A DNA stretch of 64,000 nt from Dipteronia dyeriana. Its lineage: Eukaryota > Streptophyta > Magnoliopsida > Sapindales > Sapindaceae. Shown piece by piece: positions 23,148-34,735 of this stretch. The stretch's first letter is position 1, and each line of letters starts with the position of its first letter. The notes beneath the pieces are model-generated. The model saw only the letters and a program-made list of their open reading frames with translations, did not search any database and was not told the DNA's origin. Where the stretch lies: NCBI GenBank assembly GCA_032871835.1, contig CM065298.1:8481596-8545595 (forward strand), written 5' to 3'. The translations under genes were made by a program, and so were the position numbers.

Positions 23148-24883
23148 CTAAGAAATTTTCTTTTGGTTTTTGTTCTGCCAATTCTTGATTTCAACTTCTA
23201 TGTTGGCTTGAACGCTTGCATGAAACCCAGGGTATGGTTCATATCCAAAGACTGTTTGGAGAACCTGAAAGAATAATGAATTCTTCAAAACTTGTAACCA
23301 TTTTTTTCAAATTTAAGTGAGAACCTGAAAAGAAACTCACCTCAAGAAATACACAAAAAGGAGCCATAGCAATGGCTAGGACAAGATCTTCAGCTGGTGC
23401 TCGTTTCTGCCAAAAGGGTATACTATAATGTAACATAGTATTATCAAAATGGATATTTTTATATAGAAACAATTGGGTGGTTGTACATATTTCCGTGCGA
23501 GATCTTAAATTGTCTCACCTTGACAATTAGTTTTGCAACCGTGTAAAACTGATGGTAAGGTGTGATAAATCTAGGTTCCAGCACGAAAAAATATGCGGGA
23601 TCTCACACTGAAACATATTGTACAAATAATATATTATTTCCGAAGCTTCTAGAAAACAACTCACCTCCCAAATAGCATGACCCAAAGCCTGCGTGCCAAA
23701 ACAGAACAGCTGAAAAGCTAGTACAGCCTGAATTGTGTAGATGTCAAGAACAGTTTATGTAAGTGGAAGAATTGAGTCGAATATGATTCTAATTATTTCA
23801 CAGAGTCAATAAACATGAGCAGTAAGGACTACAGGTACCTACAAGAGAGTAAATATAAGTTTCTATAGATATGTTGGAGGGGTCTTAATTTATAGAAATA
23901 TCATTGGAGATTTCAAAAAGTTTTCCAGAATTCCAATCTTTTTAAGATACATTTGACATTGCTACATCCAAAATTCCGGAAATAAGATAGTATTTGTTTC
24001 CTTGTAACCTACTAAACTTCAATATATGAAGGATGACAAACATGAAATTCAAAACACTTGAAGACAATGAATCATTAATTTTACTTGCTCTTAGTGACTC
24101 ACAACTAGAGATTACTGTACAGAGAAAGATGTAAGAACTGTACAGTTTTCCAGGTGAACTGAGGTGCTTCTACAATATTTTAAACTTGATTATCAGAATA
24201 TGTATATATATATATATATATATTGAAAGAGAGAGAGAGAGATCTGTAATAATTCTTTAGTGAGGACTACCCTGAAAAAAGAAATCAAGACCTTTTGTTT
24301 TGTAATATTATAAATTAACTGTTTACTCTTTAAGCTTACAGAACAGAGGTCTTGAAATTTTTTAGGTAGAAAGTTTACTAAAATCAAAAATCTTTCACAT
24401 TGAAATGTATCATGGTTTCTTACTAAAAGCCAAGAAAATTGAAAAATCAAATAGCCTGCAGAATCCAGATTTCTTTTCTATTTCCAAAAATTCTCGCTAA
24501 CAAGGCAGATAAAAAAGTACAGAATAGTGAACCTTCCATGCCAGAGAGAAGCTAAGCCTGGTAGCAAGTGCACAAGCTCCAACCCAACAAGTAATACATA
24601 ACAGAGCAGCCAAAGAACCAGCTTTCTTGTCCAAACATATATAAAGCAAAGCATGAATCATAGCAAATAAGAATCCGAAATTCAAAACCAACCCAGATGA
24701 GGAAAACATCATTTTATCAGACAAGTCATACACAGGAGGCACAAAATAGAAGAGAACGAGAAAGGCGAAGAACATCGGCCACACTGAGAAGATGTGTATG
24801 AATTTGTTAACTGTGTTGCTGTGATATGCTTCATAGAAGGCCAAGTGCTTTTCAAGATCAAAAAGTTCGGATTTTCCCTTCAT
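23148..24883 (-). CDS. MPO1-like (DUF962) ER membrane protein, copy A, 4 exons, 198 aa
   Basis: Minus-strand exons 24883-24533, 23727-23665, 23406-23341 and 23264-23148, with GT-AG ends and codon-length exons (351, 63, 66, 117 bp). The protein has the DUF962 signature near residues 10-35: DLEKHLAFYEAYHSNTVNKF followed by IH. Three to four hydrophobic helices follow (about 33-50, 61-80, 86-104, 117-135), and the soluble tail ends NQKKIS. Length fits the family (~200 aa). Yeast Mpo1 is an Fe(II)-dependent dioxygenase of the ER that acts on 2-hydroxy fatty acids from phytosphingosine breakdown; the conserved histidines are present here. The same reaction is inferred, not shown. Convergent with the receptor gene at 20191-22711, and duplicated with it as the 42468-44194 copy. 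Confidence 0.88.
24184..24245 (+). repeat. TA and GA microsatellite in first intron of MPO1-like copy A
   Basis: (TA)n at ~24203-24222 followed by (GA)n at ~24228-24241. The equivalent intron of copy B has only a short TA run, so this is a length difference between the duplicates. Confidence 0.8.
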
Positions 24884-25440
24884 GTTTTCTCGAGAAAGGT
24901 GAGAAATTTTTGCTGGAAAAGGTGAGAAAGTTTTGCTGGAAAAGTTGGACAGGAACTGGTACTGGATTTGTTACTTTCTTCACTATGACAATATGGTAAT
25001 AGAATATATTCTTTATACAATAAGGTTGTTGATGGTAAATAATGGTCAATATGTCAGTGGTCTGGTGATAAAAGAAAATTAACTCATTTGGTAACCAGCC
25101 ACCCACCAATTTCTATCATTTTCTCCGTTTTAGAGAGCAAAATGAATTATTCTTAGAATATTCCATCAAAAATTACTCTAACCATTCTATATTTTACTAT
25201 TTTTAAATAATAAAATATTATTAATTTATTTTATAAATTATTTTTCAAATATTATATATAATATAATAAAAATAATTACTTCTCATTAGGATCTGCCAGC
25301 CGTCCATAATAAATGACTTAATTATAATCATCATTGAAGCCAGGTAAGAGAAAAACTTGTATATATGAAATGATTTCATTGTCATTTTATTATACAGTAT
25401 CATTTATATTGAAAATTTAAAATTATAATTTTAAACTATC
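24884..25440. other. Upstream region of MPO1-like copy A
   Basis: Promoter and 5' UTR side of the minus-strand gene. It partly resembles 44195-44420 upstream of copy B (repeated GAGAAA..TTTTCTGG.AAA segments near the start codon). No other feature seen. Confidence 0.45.
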
Positions 25441-26256
25441 ACATGATAAACGTACATCGAATGCCCTCATCAAATGACAATGACAATGACAAAAGTTTTT
25501 CTCGCCATGCAATTCTATGGTGTCAGAAGCATTCATGAAGGAGTTAATTTATTCTACTGTTTCTTCTCTGACATGTCAATTGATGGATGTTGAAGCCTTT
25601 CTCGGAGAAAATTCAAGCGTTCGACCATCAGTTTCAAGCCAACAAAAGGACAAGAAGTTAATTACTCCACTTGTTGTACGGTTCCTCAATTGCATTGACT
25701 AGCCAACCAAATTTATTTGTTTGGTTTAACCCAGAAGTCTGGTTTCGAATCCCTTTAGCATATGCATCTGTTCTGTATTTATTTTATGGATTCACTCACA
25801 TATATATATGTTTCTGTATTTATTCTGTATCTGTAATTTAGTTTGTTCCACGTGCCAAGCCTATCAATCTGACTGATGAGGGCGTGTTAAAATGCTTTAT
25901 ATCATCACTCGGGATTAAGATTTTTATTATAGTGAAAACTTACCTAAACTTTGTGATCATCATATCAGGTTTTGTGGAGAAGAGAAATGATTCATTATTG
26001 TAGTTACAGAATCCGTATTTCTTCATCTTCATGTCAAACGTGTGTGGATTTTAAAGCAGAGGTAAGATCGATAGCACAATTCATAATTTCTTTTTGGCTC
26101 ATTTAAATACAGATCAATAGATTAAGTTGTGGCTTGGAACTTCAGGACAAGCTTCTTATGTGAGTTAATCATAAAAACCTGACAAACCTTATCGGAAATT
26201 GCAATGAAGACACAGCATCTTTAGGTCCTTTCAATTTTTTTTTTGTATCAAATTAT

Positions 26257-27276
26257 AGAGAGAAAATAAAAAATAGTTACGGGAAACATTAAATTTTTGT
26301 CTGTAACCACTTTTAAAATTTTATTTGTTAATAGTCACATTTAAAAAAAAAATCAGTGTATGTCCGTAAATTATAAAAATACTCCTGGATTTGATTTTTT
26401 CTTTAAAACTGAAAGCAAACTTGAAATCATGACTAAAATCTAGAACCAAACTTGAAATCATGATTAGGAACTTGAAACTTGAAATCTTAGTTTAAAAAAT
26501 GAAATTTTGAAACTTGAAATCTTGCTTAAATTGAATGTTGAAACTTGAAATCTTTACTAAATTGAATGTTGAAACTTGAAATCTTTACTAAATTGAAAGT
26601 TGAAACTTGAAATGTTCTGGGTTTTTAAGTTTTTCATTTTTAAATTTAAAAACTTGAAATCTTGCATAAATTGAAATGTTGAAACTTGAAATCTTGACTA
26701 AATTGAAATGTTCAAACTTGAAATGTTCTGGGTTTTTAGTATTTCGTTTTCTTTTTTTTTTTTCAGCAGATCCAATCGCCCACAGATGGGGAGCTCGACG
26801 GCGTTGCTAGACGGTCGTGAAGGCCAGGCAACGGCACTCCGGCAAGCTATCGACGACGTGTGAGAGAGAAAGGAAAGGAGAGAGAAAGAGAATTGAGTGA
26901 AAGAGAGAGAGAGAGAGAAATAAGAGAGAGAGCTACGGGGAGAGAGAAGAGAGGTTGGGTGAGAGAGAGAGGAGGCCGGTGACGGTTCACCGGCCTTCGC
27001 AAGGATGCCGGCGACGGTTTACCGGCACACCGCCGACGGGAGAGAGAGATCGGGGAGAGAAAGAGAGGAAAGGATATAGAGATCAGGACGGAGAGAGAGA
27101 GAGTAAATGAGAGAGCAAGAAAAAAGAGAAAATAGAGAGAAAATGTTTGGAGATTGTTTTTATATGGGGGTATTCAAGTAATTTCTCAAAAAAGTGACTA
27201 TTAACAAATAAATTTTAGTATGTGACTAAAAACAAAATTTCCATAACAGTTATAGTTATTTTTAACAATTTTCACC

Positions 27277-27280
<4 letters not shown>
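26257..27280. mobile_element. MULE-like TIR element (~1.0 kb) inside the receptor pseudogene
   Basis: The left end, with TTTTATTTGTTAATAGTCAC at ~26320, matches the reverse complement of the right end (TTTATTTGTTAATAGTCAC at ~27192-27210). Similarity extends outward over about 75 bp on each side. The interior has a minisatellite (26400-26730), a GC-rich patch with two copies of a GCCGG.GACGGTT.ACCGGC near-palindrome (~26974-27026), and a GA-rich tract (26870-27130). No transposase. Ends are approximate. Confidence 0.6.
26400..26730 (+). repeat. Minisatellite based on TTGAAACTTGAAATC
   Basis: About ten copies of an AACTTGAAATC core, many spaced 26-30 bp with AAATTGAA.GT spacers. A GAAATGTTCTGGGTTTTTA.G segment occurs twice (~26610, ~26717). 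Confidence 0.85.

Positions 27281-27337
<57 letters not shown>
27281..27337 (+). repeat. (TA)n microsatellite, ~57 bp
   Basis: Uninterrupted TA dinucleotides next to the MULE-like element end. Confidence 0.95.
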
Positions 27338-27338
<1 letters not shown>

Positions 27339-27518
27339 GGAAATTATCACATAAGTGTGTACTGATTAAATTATATAAAGACATTGAATGTGAACCCCTC
27401 ATTTTACATATTTTGATTTGGTATGTATGCACTTGTCAAAACTCTTTTATAAATGAGTGACTCACATTCAATATCCTTATATAATTTCATCATTCCGCAC
27501 TGATAGGAAAATGACCGT
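27338..27518. mobile_element. Fold-back MITE, ~180 bp
   Basis: The left arm (CGGAAATTATCACATAAGTG, then ATTATATAAAGACATTGAAT) pairs with the reverse complement of the right arm (CGGTCATTTTCCTATCAGTG, then ATTATATAAGGATATTGAAT). Arms are ~65 bp with some mismatches. A TA lies on either side. Confidence 0.7.
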
Positions 27519-27530
27519 ATGTATATATAT

Positions 27531-27712
27531 AGGGTGGCTCTCTAGTAAAGATGTCATGATATAATAAGTTAAGAACGTCTAACCACATCCATACATTCAT
27601 TTGGGTGTAGGTATTTATTAATATGAGGATGTGGAACCACTGTGAATGTATGGTTGTAGTTGGACGTCCTGATATTATAAGATAAAGATATCCTGATTGA
27701 AGAAGTTTATAT
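27531..27712. mobile_element. Second fold-back MITE, ~180 bp
   Basis: AAAGATGTCATGATATAATA and ACGTCTAACCACATCCATAC on the left pair with AAAGATATCCTGA and GTATGGTTGTAGTTGGACGT on the right, ~55-bp arms at ~80%. Unrelated in sequence to the MITE just before it. Confidence 0.65.
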
Positions 27713-27985
27713 ATATATATATATTATCAGATGCAGAATCTCATATATTTTTTTGTATTGGATTTTAGATTATCATTCCTAATAATCTAATGCAAATATT
27801 TTTACTTATTTAACTTGATTTGTAACTTCTTCTCTTTGGAATAAGTACATAAAGAAATACAACTGTCTAGTAGGGCTGGGAAGACAGATTGAGAATATCA
27901 TTAGATGTAGCACAAGGTTAGAAATCAAAAATTTTAATCAACACATTACATGAGTAATTTCAGGCTCAAACTAATTATCATGGCA

Positions 27986-28390
27986 TCTGTAATACCCGAG
28001 CCCAAAACAATTGACCCAGCCCAAATCCAAGCGTAAACACACATGACCCAGCACAAGCCCAAGAGAGACATCAGTAAGATAGACTTTTATATATATATAT
28101 ATATATGTAAAATAATAAAAATTAAAAGGAAGCTGCAGTGTGCTGTCGGCCTGTCCCCCTCCTAAACACCTAAGCACCTACGTGTGAAAAACACAAGAAG
28201 AAAATAAGTAAAATATAAAATATAAAATATACAATAAACAAGGGAGGGAGAAAAGAGTCATTCGACCAAAATAAAAAATAGAAATAGAGAAAAAAGGAAA
28301 ATGAAACAGAGAGGCATTTTGTGGGAGACAAAGCTAAGGAAGAAAGAAGTAAATAGAAATAAAATTAAAGAGAAATAAATGGAGATATGG
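27986..28390 (+). other. LTR-like start (TGTAATACCCGAGCCC) of unknown element
   Basis: Homology to the receptor gene ends at 27985 and TGTAATACCCGAGCCC begins at ~27990, which resembles the 5' terminus of some plant Ty3/gypsy LTRs. No second LTR, PBS or coding part was found, so it is at best a truncated LTR. Confidence 0.35.
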
Positions 28391-28831
28391 GGCCCGTTTG
28401 AGGATATGATTTGGTTTATTTTTAGCCCGACCCGATTCCATATTTGAATAGGCAGAATAATTGTATAATACCATCTGTCTCATTTATCCCATTACAATGG
28501 AATAAATTAATCCTAACAAATACGTATTAGAATTAATTTCTTACCCATCACCTTAATTAATAATCATACAAACACCCCATCACTTTCAAAGCCAGCATCA
28601 TCTTCTTCGTTTCGAGTTTTAACCGGTTATAGATAGAAGCAAGAGCATCTCTCCTCTACCATTACAAATTCACCCATAAACACATAATCAAAAAATTATT
28701 AAACAAAGAAAATGGAAAATAATAATAGAGATGGACGATCTCCATGATCTCCATGGAGGATCTACATCTCCTCCAAAAATGTAAGAAATCTAGAACCAGA
28801 ATCTCCATTAACGGTTTATTTTGGTTTCTAA

Positions 28832-29592
28832 GAGAGGTCTATTGGATTGGGATTTTAATAGACAATTTTGAATTGTAAGGATTTTATGGATTTGAAAGAC
28901 TATCATGATTATTAGGATTATTAGGATTATACTTTTAGGATTATTAAGATTATATGTACTAGACTTTTAGGATTCTGAAAGAGTCTTTAGACTTTATTTA
29001 TAGACTATTAAGATTATCTAGATTTTATTTCAAGACTTTTTAAACTTTCAAAAGTCGATTGTAGTATTCAATTTTCTCTCAAGTTCCAATGCTCTATAAT
29101 CTTGTTGATGACAGTCACCGAACAACAAAAATTGAATGAGAAACATGTATAAGCTATGAAGAGAAGTAATATAATTTTAAAATACCATCAACCAAACACA
29201 TAATCTTCAATTGGTTCATATGGTACATAAAATGTCACCATATGAAATAAATATAATAACCAACGACCCATCCCCCTCTACCTCATTAGAAATGATATGA
29301 AACATGGAAAAATAGCAGCTTCAACACTTATTTTCATTTGACTTGTTGGACTTCATTAATACATATGTTATCAAACTCCAATATTCTATGCTCTTTAATC
29401 TCTTTTTTTTTTCTCTAGCAGTGTGTACAGTGTATATACCTCTTTCATGTTAGTGATAGATGATTCAAGTCCGGTGAGATGAGTTGATATACAGACTATG
29501 TATGCATTGGTTAAATTTTGAGGGTAAGGGCATGACAAGATTTTTTATAATATAAATATAAATAACAAAAAATTTGATATATAAGATTTAAT

Positions 29593-29623
<31 letters not shown>

Positions 29624-29873
29624 AAAAAAAACTCTAAACAGTCAACTAGTGCTTGCTCTCGACGGGTTTCGGCATACCCTTCCGTTATCGATTTTTTTTT
29701 TAAGAGAAACATGTATCCAAATTTTATAGAAGCATGGTTTTATATGATGCTCATATCTTTTTAAGTCGCTCAGGCAATAAATCAATAGAAATGGTGATCA
29801 TCTTCTTCTGTCTTTGAACTCAATCTACACAAGTGGTGATATTATCAGTAATGAATCAGCTCTTTTTATCAGG

Positions 29874-29908
<35 letters not shown>

Positions 29909-30551
29909 TTCTCTTTATCCTTACTATTTGCCAAATCCATCTTTTACAGATGTATATAAAGCATTTGATCAAATTTTACCAGTGGTCCTAAAGATTTTAG
30001 ATATCGGTTGTGGTGGGATCATGGAAATCTAGCTAAAACTATTTTTTAACTCACATAGGCATTTTATCGGTCATTTGATACTCAACTTTCAAGTGTAGTT
30101 TTTATGTTGTCTTTTGCATGTTTGGCCGCTGCATTTATTATATACCAATACACCCACCAAATATTTGAAATCAAATAAAAAGTCTGGAAAGTATTGAGGG
30201 AAAGGGCAAGACAATTTTTGGTTCAATCTATTTATAAATATAACTAAAAAGTCTGAAAAATCTATTTTGTCATGAAATCCTAAAAATCTTGATCTCAATT
30301 CAATACCAGCACACAATATGTTGCCTCTTGAAAGTATAGATCCAATACCATAAGACAATATGGATTTTTTAAAAAAATCTTAAAAGTTTAGATCCAATAC
30401 CTTAAGACAATATGAACTTTTTTAAAAAATCTTAAAAATCTTGATCGAATACCACAAGATTTATCTAACTTGTTAAAAAATCTCAATCAAATACCACCAG
30501 ACTTTTACTTCCACAAGTTGTCTAATAAAATCTTGAATCAATACACCCCCC
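28832..30551. mobile_element. PIF/Harbinger-like non-autonomous TIR element, 1.72 kb
   Basis: The left end GAGAGGTCTATTGGATTGGG continues ATTTTAATAGAC; the reverse complement of the right end is GGGGGGTGTATTGATTCAAG continuing ATTTTATTAGAC. Both sides have the trinucleotide TAA (28829-28831, 30552-30554), the TWA target duplication of PIF/Harbinger. Subterminal regions are repetitive: GATTATTAGGATTA units at 28905-28960 and four ~60-bp units at 30330-30500 (AAAAATCTTAAAA.TTTAGATC). No transposase is seen. A TA run lies at 29878-29904. Confidence 0.6.
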
Positions 30552-30554
30552 TAA

Positions 30555-31681
30555 TTTTGATGGGTTTTGGTTAGATTTTGTCTTGTTGCTTGTGAATGGA
30601 GCTAATGTAAAGTCAATGAATTGTTGTGTTCAAGTACTAGATCCGATGCTTTTCTCATCTGTGTTTGCTTTGCTTTATAATCACACCTGTATTTCATTTT
30701 TCTTTTCGATGTGTTTTCTTATATCCAGATCTCCTCTCATGGAGATTATGGATAAATCTGGTTTTCCATGAGGAGAGCCAAATCTTTCACGGAGATATAT
30801 TTCTTTTAATTTGTTTTTTTCTTTAATTTTTTTAATTAAGGTAAGTCTATGTAATTTACCATTTTATTTTTAATCCAATGAGCTCATTTTTGCTCACCCT
30901 TTTTCAAGGGATGAGCAAAATTTAATGAACTCTAATCCTATCATATGTTGACCAAACATAGGATTACTTATCTTTAATCCTATCATATATTACACCAAGT
31001 ATATGATAACATTAAAATTAATTCAATCCTTTTATATCCCATAAAAATAATCCTATCATATCCCATGTACTAAGTAACGCCATACGGTCCAGTATATTGG
31101 TACAATGAAATGTACAAATAAGTGATTTGATGATATGTGATACAAATATGTTATTAGATTTTCTAGTAAATCATAAATTGAGTTTTATGTATGAGTTATG
31201 TTATTGGCACACCTCCTACCGGTTTATTTATACCCTACTTTTTAAATTTTTTATTTAATTAAATAAAATTCATTTTTTATTAATTTTTTGATTTATTTCT
31301 AAAACTACCATTTTTATTTATTTTTCAAACTGAAACCCCATCTTTTATCTCTACGTCTCTCTCTCACCTCCATTGAACAATTTATTTTTTCTTCTTATTT
31401 CTTTTTTTGGAGTTTTTTTTTCTTTTTATTTCATTGTGGAACAGAAAAAAAAAGCAGAGTTGTTTCAACACGACAACTTGATATCATTATAAATAAAAAG
31501 TAAATTCAAACTTACTTTTTTCTAGATGTTTGATATCATTGTCAGGCAATTCTTGCAGATGTTTCATGTCATTCTTAGACAATTATGTTAGATGTTTGAT
31601 ATCGTTCTTAGACAGTTCTTCCATATGCGTGTTATTGTTCTCAGACGCTTCCATAATATTTGGTATATGTATAAAAAAACA
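30555..31681. other. Intergenic TE-rich filler; 38-bp repeats at 31520-31650
   Basis: 31525-31650 has four degenerate ~38-bp units (GATGTTTGATATC.TT.T.AGACAATTCTT). 30720-30800 has an inverted ATCTCC..GGAGAT arrangement. No genes seen. Confidence 0.45.
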
Positions 31682-32046
31682 TGTTGGGGGTGTATTAGCT
31701 TAGGGAATACACATAATCAAACACACAGGCAAAAGAAAAATAAGAGACATGAGATTTTATGTGGTTCAGTTTAAGCCTACGTCAATGGAGCATATCTGCC
31801 CTAAACTTCCACTATGAAATCGGTGTTTATAATGGTGAAGCAATATCTCTCTTTTTACGGCTCTCAACATTCTTTTCTCTCATCTCTTTACAGCACACAT
31901 TACACACAAGAATTACAGGAGTATTTATACTAAGGTCTAGTCTAAAACTAGTAGAAATCCTTTCCTAAATAAAATAATAAAATACACTTAAATAGAATAG
32001 AAAACCAATCCTAAACATAATAGGATTTAGGCTTCACAACCCAACA
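31682..32046 (-). repeat. 3' LTR of the minus-strand copia (365 bp)
   Basis: On the minus strand it begins TGTTGGGTTGTGAAGCC at 32046, directly after a purine-rich AATAGGAGAT tract, and ends ..CCCCCAACA at 31682. The partner LTR is absent, so age cannot be estimated. Confidence 0.7.
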
Positions 32047-32129
32047 ATCTCCTATTTAAAGACTGAAACTATAGTAGACTTCTTCTTCCTTCTTCGATGA
32101 CTAGTGGAAAGGTACGGTCTTCTCAATCT

Positions 32130-34735
32130 TCAACCTTGAAGACCTACTAAAGCTGCGTACAACTCCAGTTTCTCTATAGTGATTGGCTTGGTTAACATGT
32201 CAGCTGGATTCTTATTCCCTGTGATCTTCACAAGCTTTAACACTCCATCGTCAATTAACGACTGAATGAAATGATACCGCAATCCTATATGCTTAGTCCT
32301 AGAATGGAATGCCAAATTCTTGGCCAAGTGTATCACACTCTGACTATCACTTTGCAACACATTCATCACTTGCTCAAATCCCAACTCTGCTAACTACCCC
32401 TGTAACCATATAAGATCCTTGCTAGCTTCTGTCTTAGCCACATACTCTGCTTCAGTTATAGATATCGTCACTATCTTCTGCAACTGAGAAATCCAACTAA
32501 TAACGGTATTCCCCATTGTGAATACATATTCGGTGGTGCTTCTCCTGCCACCCACCTCTACAGTAAAATCGAAATCCACATAACCTTCCAGATTGAGTTC
32601 ATCTCTCCTGAAGGTTAGACACTTCTCTGTCGTACCCCGTAGATACCTTAGGATCCACTTCTCTGCTTCCCAGTGTTACTTGTCTGGATCAGACATGTAT
32701 TTTCTCACAACTCCTACTACATGAGAAATATTTGGTCTAGTGCAAACCATGACGTACATCAGGCTTCCAATGGTTGAGGCATATGGTACTCTAGGCATGA
32801 AGTCTTTTTCTTCGTCCGTGTTTGGACACTGCTCCTTGGACAATCTGAAGTGACTAGCTAATAGTGTTCTAAACAGTTTTGCAACACCCATGTTGAATCT
32901 CTTTAACACCTTACGAACATACTCTGTCTAAGATAGCTGTAAAGTACCCAACCATTCGAACTCACTTGATAGTTGCTTCTTCAAGTCATTAATCTCTTCC
33001 GAATCTGCATTAGCTACTAACATGTCATCAACATAAAGTAGCAATATTATGAAACTCGACTTAACCTTCTTGAAGTAGTAGCAATGGTCAACATTGCATC
33101 TAAAGTAGTAATTCCATTGCATAAACCCATCAAACTTCTTGAACCACTGTAGGGGAGCTTGTTTAAACCACACAAGCTCTTCATCAATCTGCAAACCATC
33201 TTTTCTCTACCCTGTTCCCTAAACCCTTTGGTTGTTGCATGTATATCTCTTCCTCTAAGTCTCCATGAAGAAAGACAGTCTTCACATCCAACTACTCAAG
33301 ATATAATCATTTTATTGCGACAATGCTCAATACTAACCAGATCATAGTTAGTTTAACAACAAGAGAAAAAATATCGGTGTAATCAATACATTCCTTCTGT
33401 TGAAAGCCTTTGACCACCGGTCTTGCCTTGTATCTCTTGGAACCATCGTGTTCCTCCTTGATTCGAAACACCCACATGTTCTGTAGAGCTTTCTTTCCTT
33501 CAGACAACTCAGTTAACTCCCACGTTTGATTAGACACAAACGGCTTCATCTCATCCTTCATCGCAAGCTTCCACTTGCTTACATCTTTACCCTGACATGC
33601 CTCATCATAGTATTCAGGTTCTCCCGCATCTGCAAGCAATAAGTAATATAAGTACCTTCTATTTGATACATGTGAGCGAGTAGATCTTTACAGTGTACTC
33701 TAGGCCTGTGGGGATTTTCTCAAAGCATTCTCAATTTACGGATTCAGAACTCTCTGACTGATCAGACTCTGTGGTGCTGGAACTTCATTTTGAGGTATAG
33801 GTTTTTCAACCTGGGGCTGCACACCTTGCTCTTCGACTTCTTGATTACTACCATATTCCACAACTTCACCACTCGATGCATCTTCAGGCCCAAAGTGATT
33901 TGGCTCTTCTTGGTTAGACATATGTGTGTTCTTGTCCTTGTACATGACTTTCTCGTTGAAAACAACATCTCTACTCCTAATCATTTTACGGTTTTGGTCA
34001 TCCAAGAGTTTTTAACCATACTCGTCTTCACCATAACATACCAAGGTGCACTTTACTGATTTGGCATCCAATTTGCTCCTTGAGTGATCACTTACATGTA
34101 CATAAGAAACACAACCAAACACCTTCAAATGAGAAAGTTTTACCTCTTTCCAGTCCAGATCTCTTCTGGTATAGCGAGGTCCAAAGGCTTTGATGGTCAT
34201 CTATTGATCAAGTATGTTGCTATATTGACTGCTTCTGCATAGAACTGTTTTAGGAACTCAGATTGTAGACGCATGCTTCTGGCTCTCTTAGTCAATGACT
34301 TTTTCATCTGTTCTGCTATACCATTCTGCTGCGGTGTTTCAGGAATTGTTCATATGATCTTTATCCCGCTATGGAAGTAAAACATCTTGAACTCATTGTC
34401 TTCGTACTCTTCACCATCGTCTGAAAGCAGCTTCTTGATCTTCAAACCTGTCTCATTCTCAACCATAGTTTTCCACTTCTTGAAAGCCTCAAACACATCA
34501 GACTTGTGTCTTAAGAAGTAAACCAATACCTTTCTGGAATGATCGTCGATGAATGTGATAAAATACTGTTCACCCCCATTTGATAAGACTGAAGCTAGAC
34601 CCTAAACATTGGTGTGCACTAGTTCTAGCTTCTCATTTATCGGTGCTCTTCAGATCCTCTTGAAGTTCACTTGTTTCTATTTTCTAAGAATGTAGATTTC
34701 ATAAAAATCAATCTCAAACAGACTTTAACCCTTGT
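32130..34735 (-). pseudogene. Copia pol relic: integrase, reverse transcriptase, RNase H (minus strand)
   Basis: RNase H tail at 32384-32130 (NVLQSDSQSVIHLAKN, ITGNKNPADMLTKPI) and 32579-32394. RT at 32909-32676 (PYASTIGSLMYVMVCTRPN), 33194-32928 (active site LLLYVDDMLVAN) and 33639-33307 (KWKLAMKDEMKPF, KARPVVKGF). Linker at 34005-33736. Integrase C-terminus at 34200-34012 (HLKVFGCVSYVHVSD). Integrase core with several stops up to 34735. Each block sits in a different frame or is separated by stops, so it is inactive. Confidence 0.88.

Larger units (their letters stand above)
25441..27985 (+). pseudogene. Malectin-like receptor kinase pseudogene, exons 2(part)-6 of the duplicated unit
   Basis: Pieces align in order with the gene at 20191-22711: a CATCGAATGCCCTCATCAAAT scrap of exon 2 (~25456), exon 3 at ~25585-25700 ([20 protein letters not shown]), exon 4 at ~25969-26060 (GFVEKRN, then a stop and a large deletion), exon 5 at ~26145-26200 (VNHKNLTNLIGNCNED), and exon 6 at ~27853-27916 (RNTTV..RLRISLDVAQ). 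Homology stops at ~27985 in intron 6. Stops, deletions and a MULE-like insertion (26257-27280) kill it. Exon 8 of the same copy is at 41604-41934; exon 7 is lost. Confidence 0.88.

Noticed and set aside
27281..27337. (TA)n run as an origin or regulatory element
   Set aside because: A plain microsatellite at a transposon edge explains it.
28391..31090. Larger TIR element starting GGGCCCGTTTG and ending near 31090
   Set aside because: End similarity is weak and no target duplication was found; only the inner 28832-30551 element is supported.
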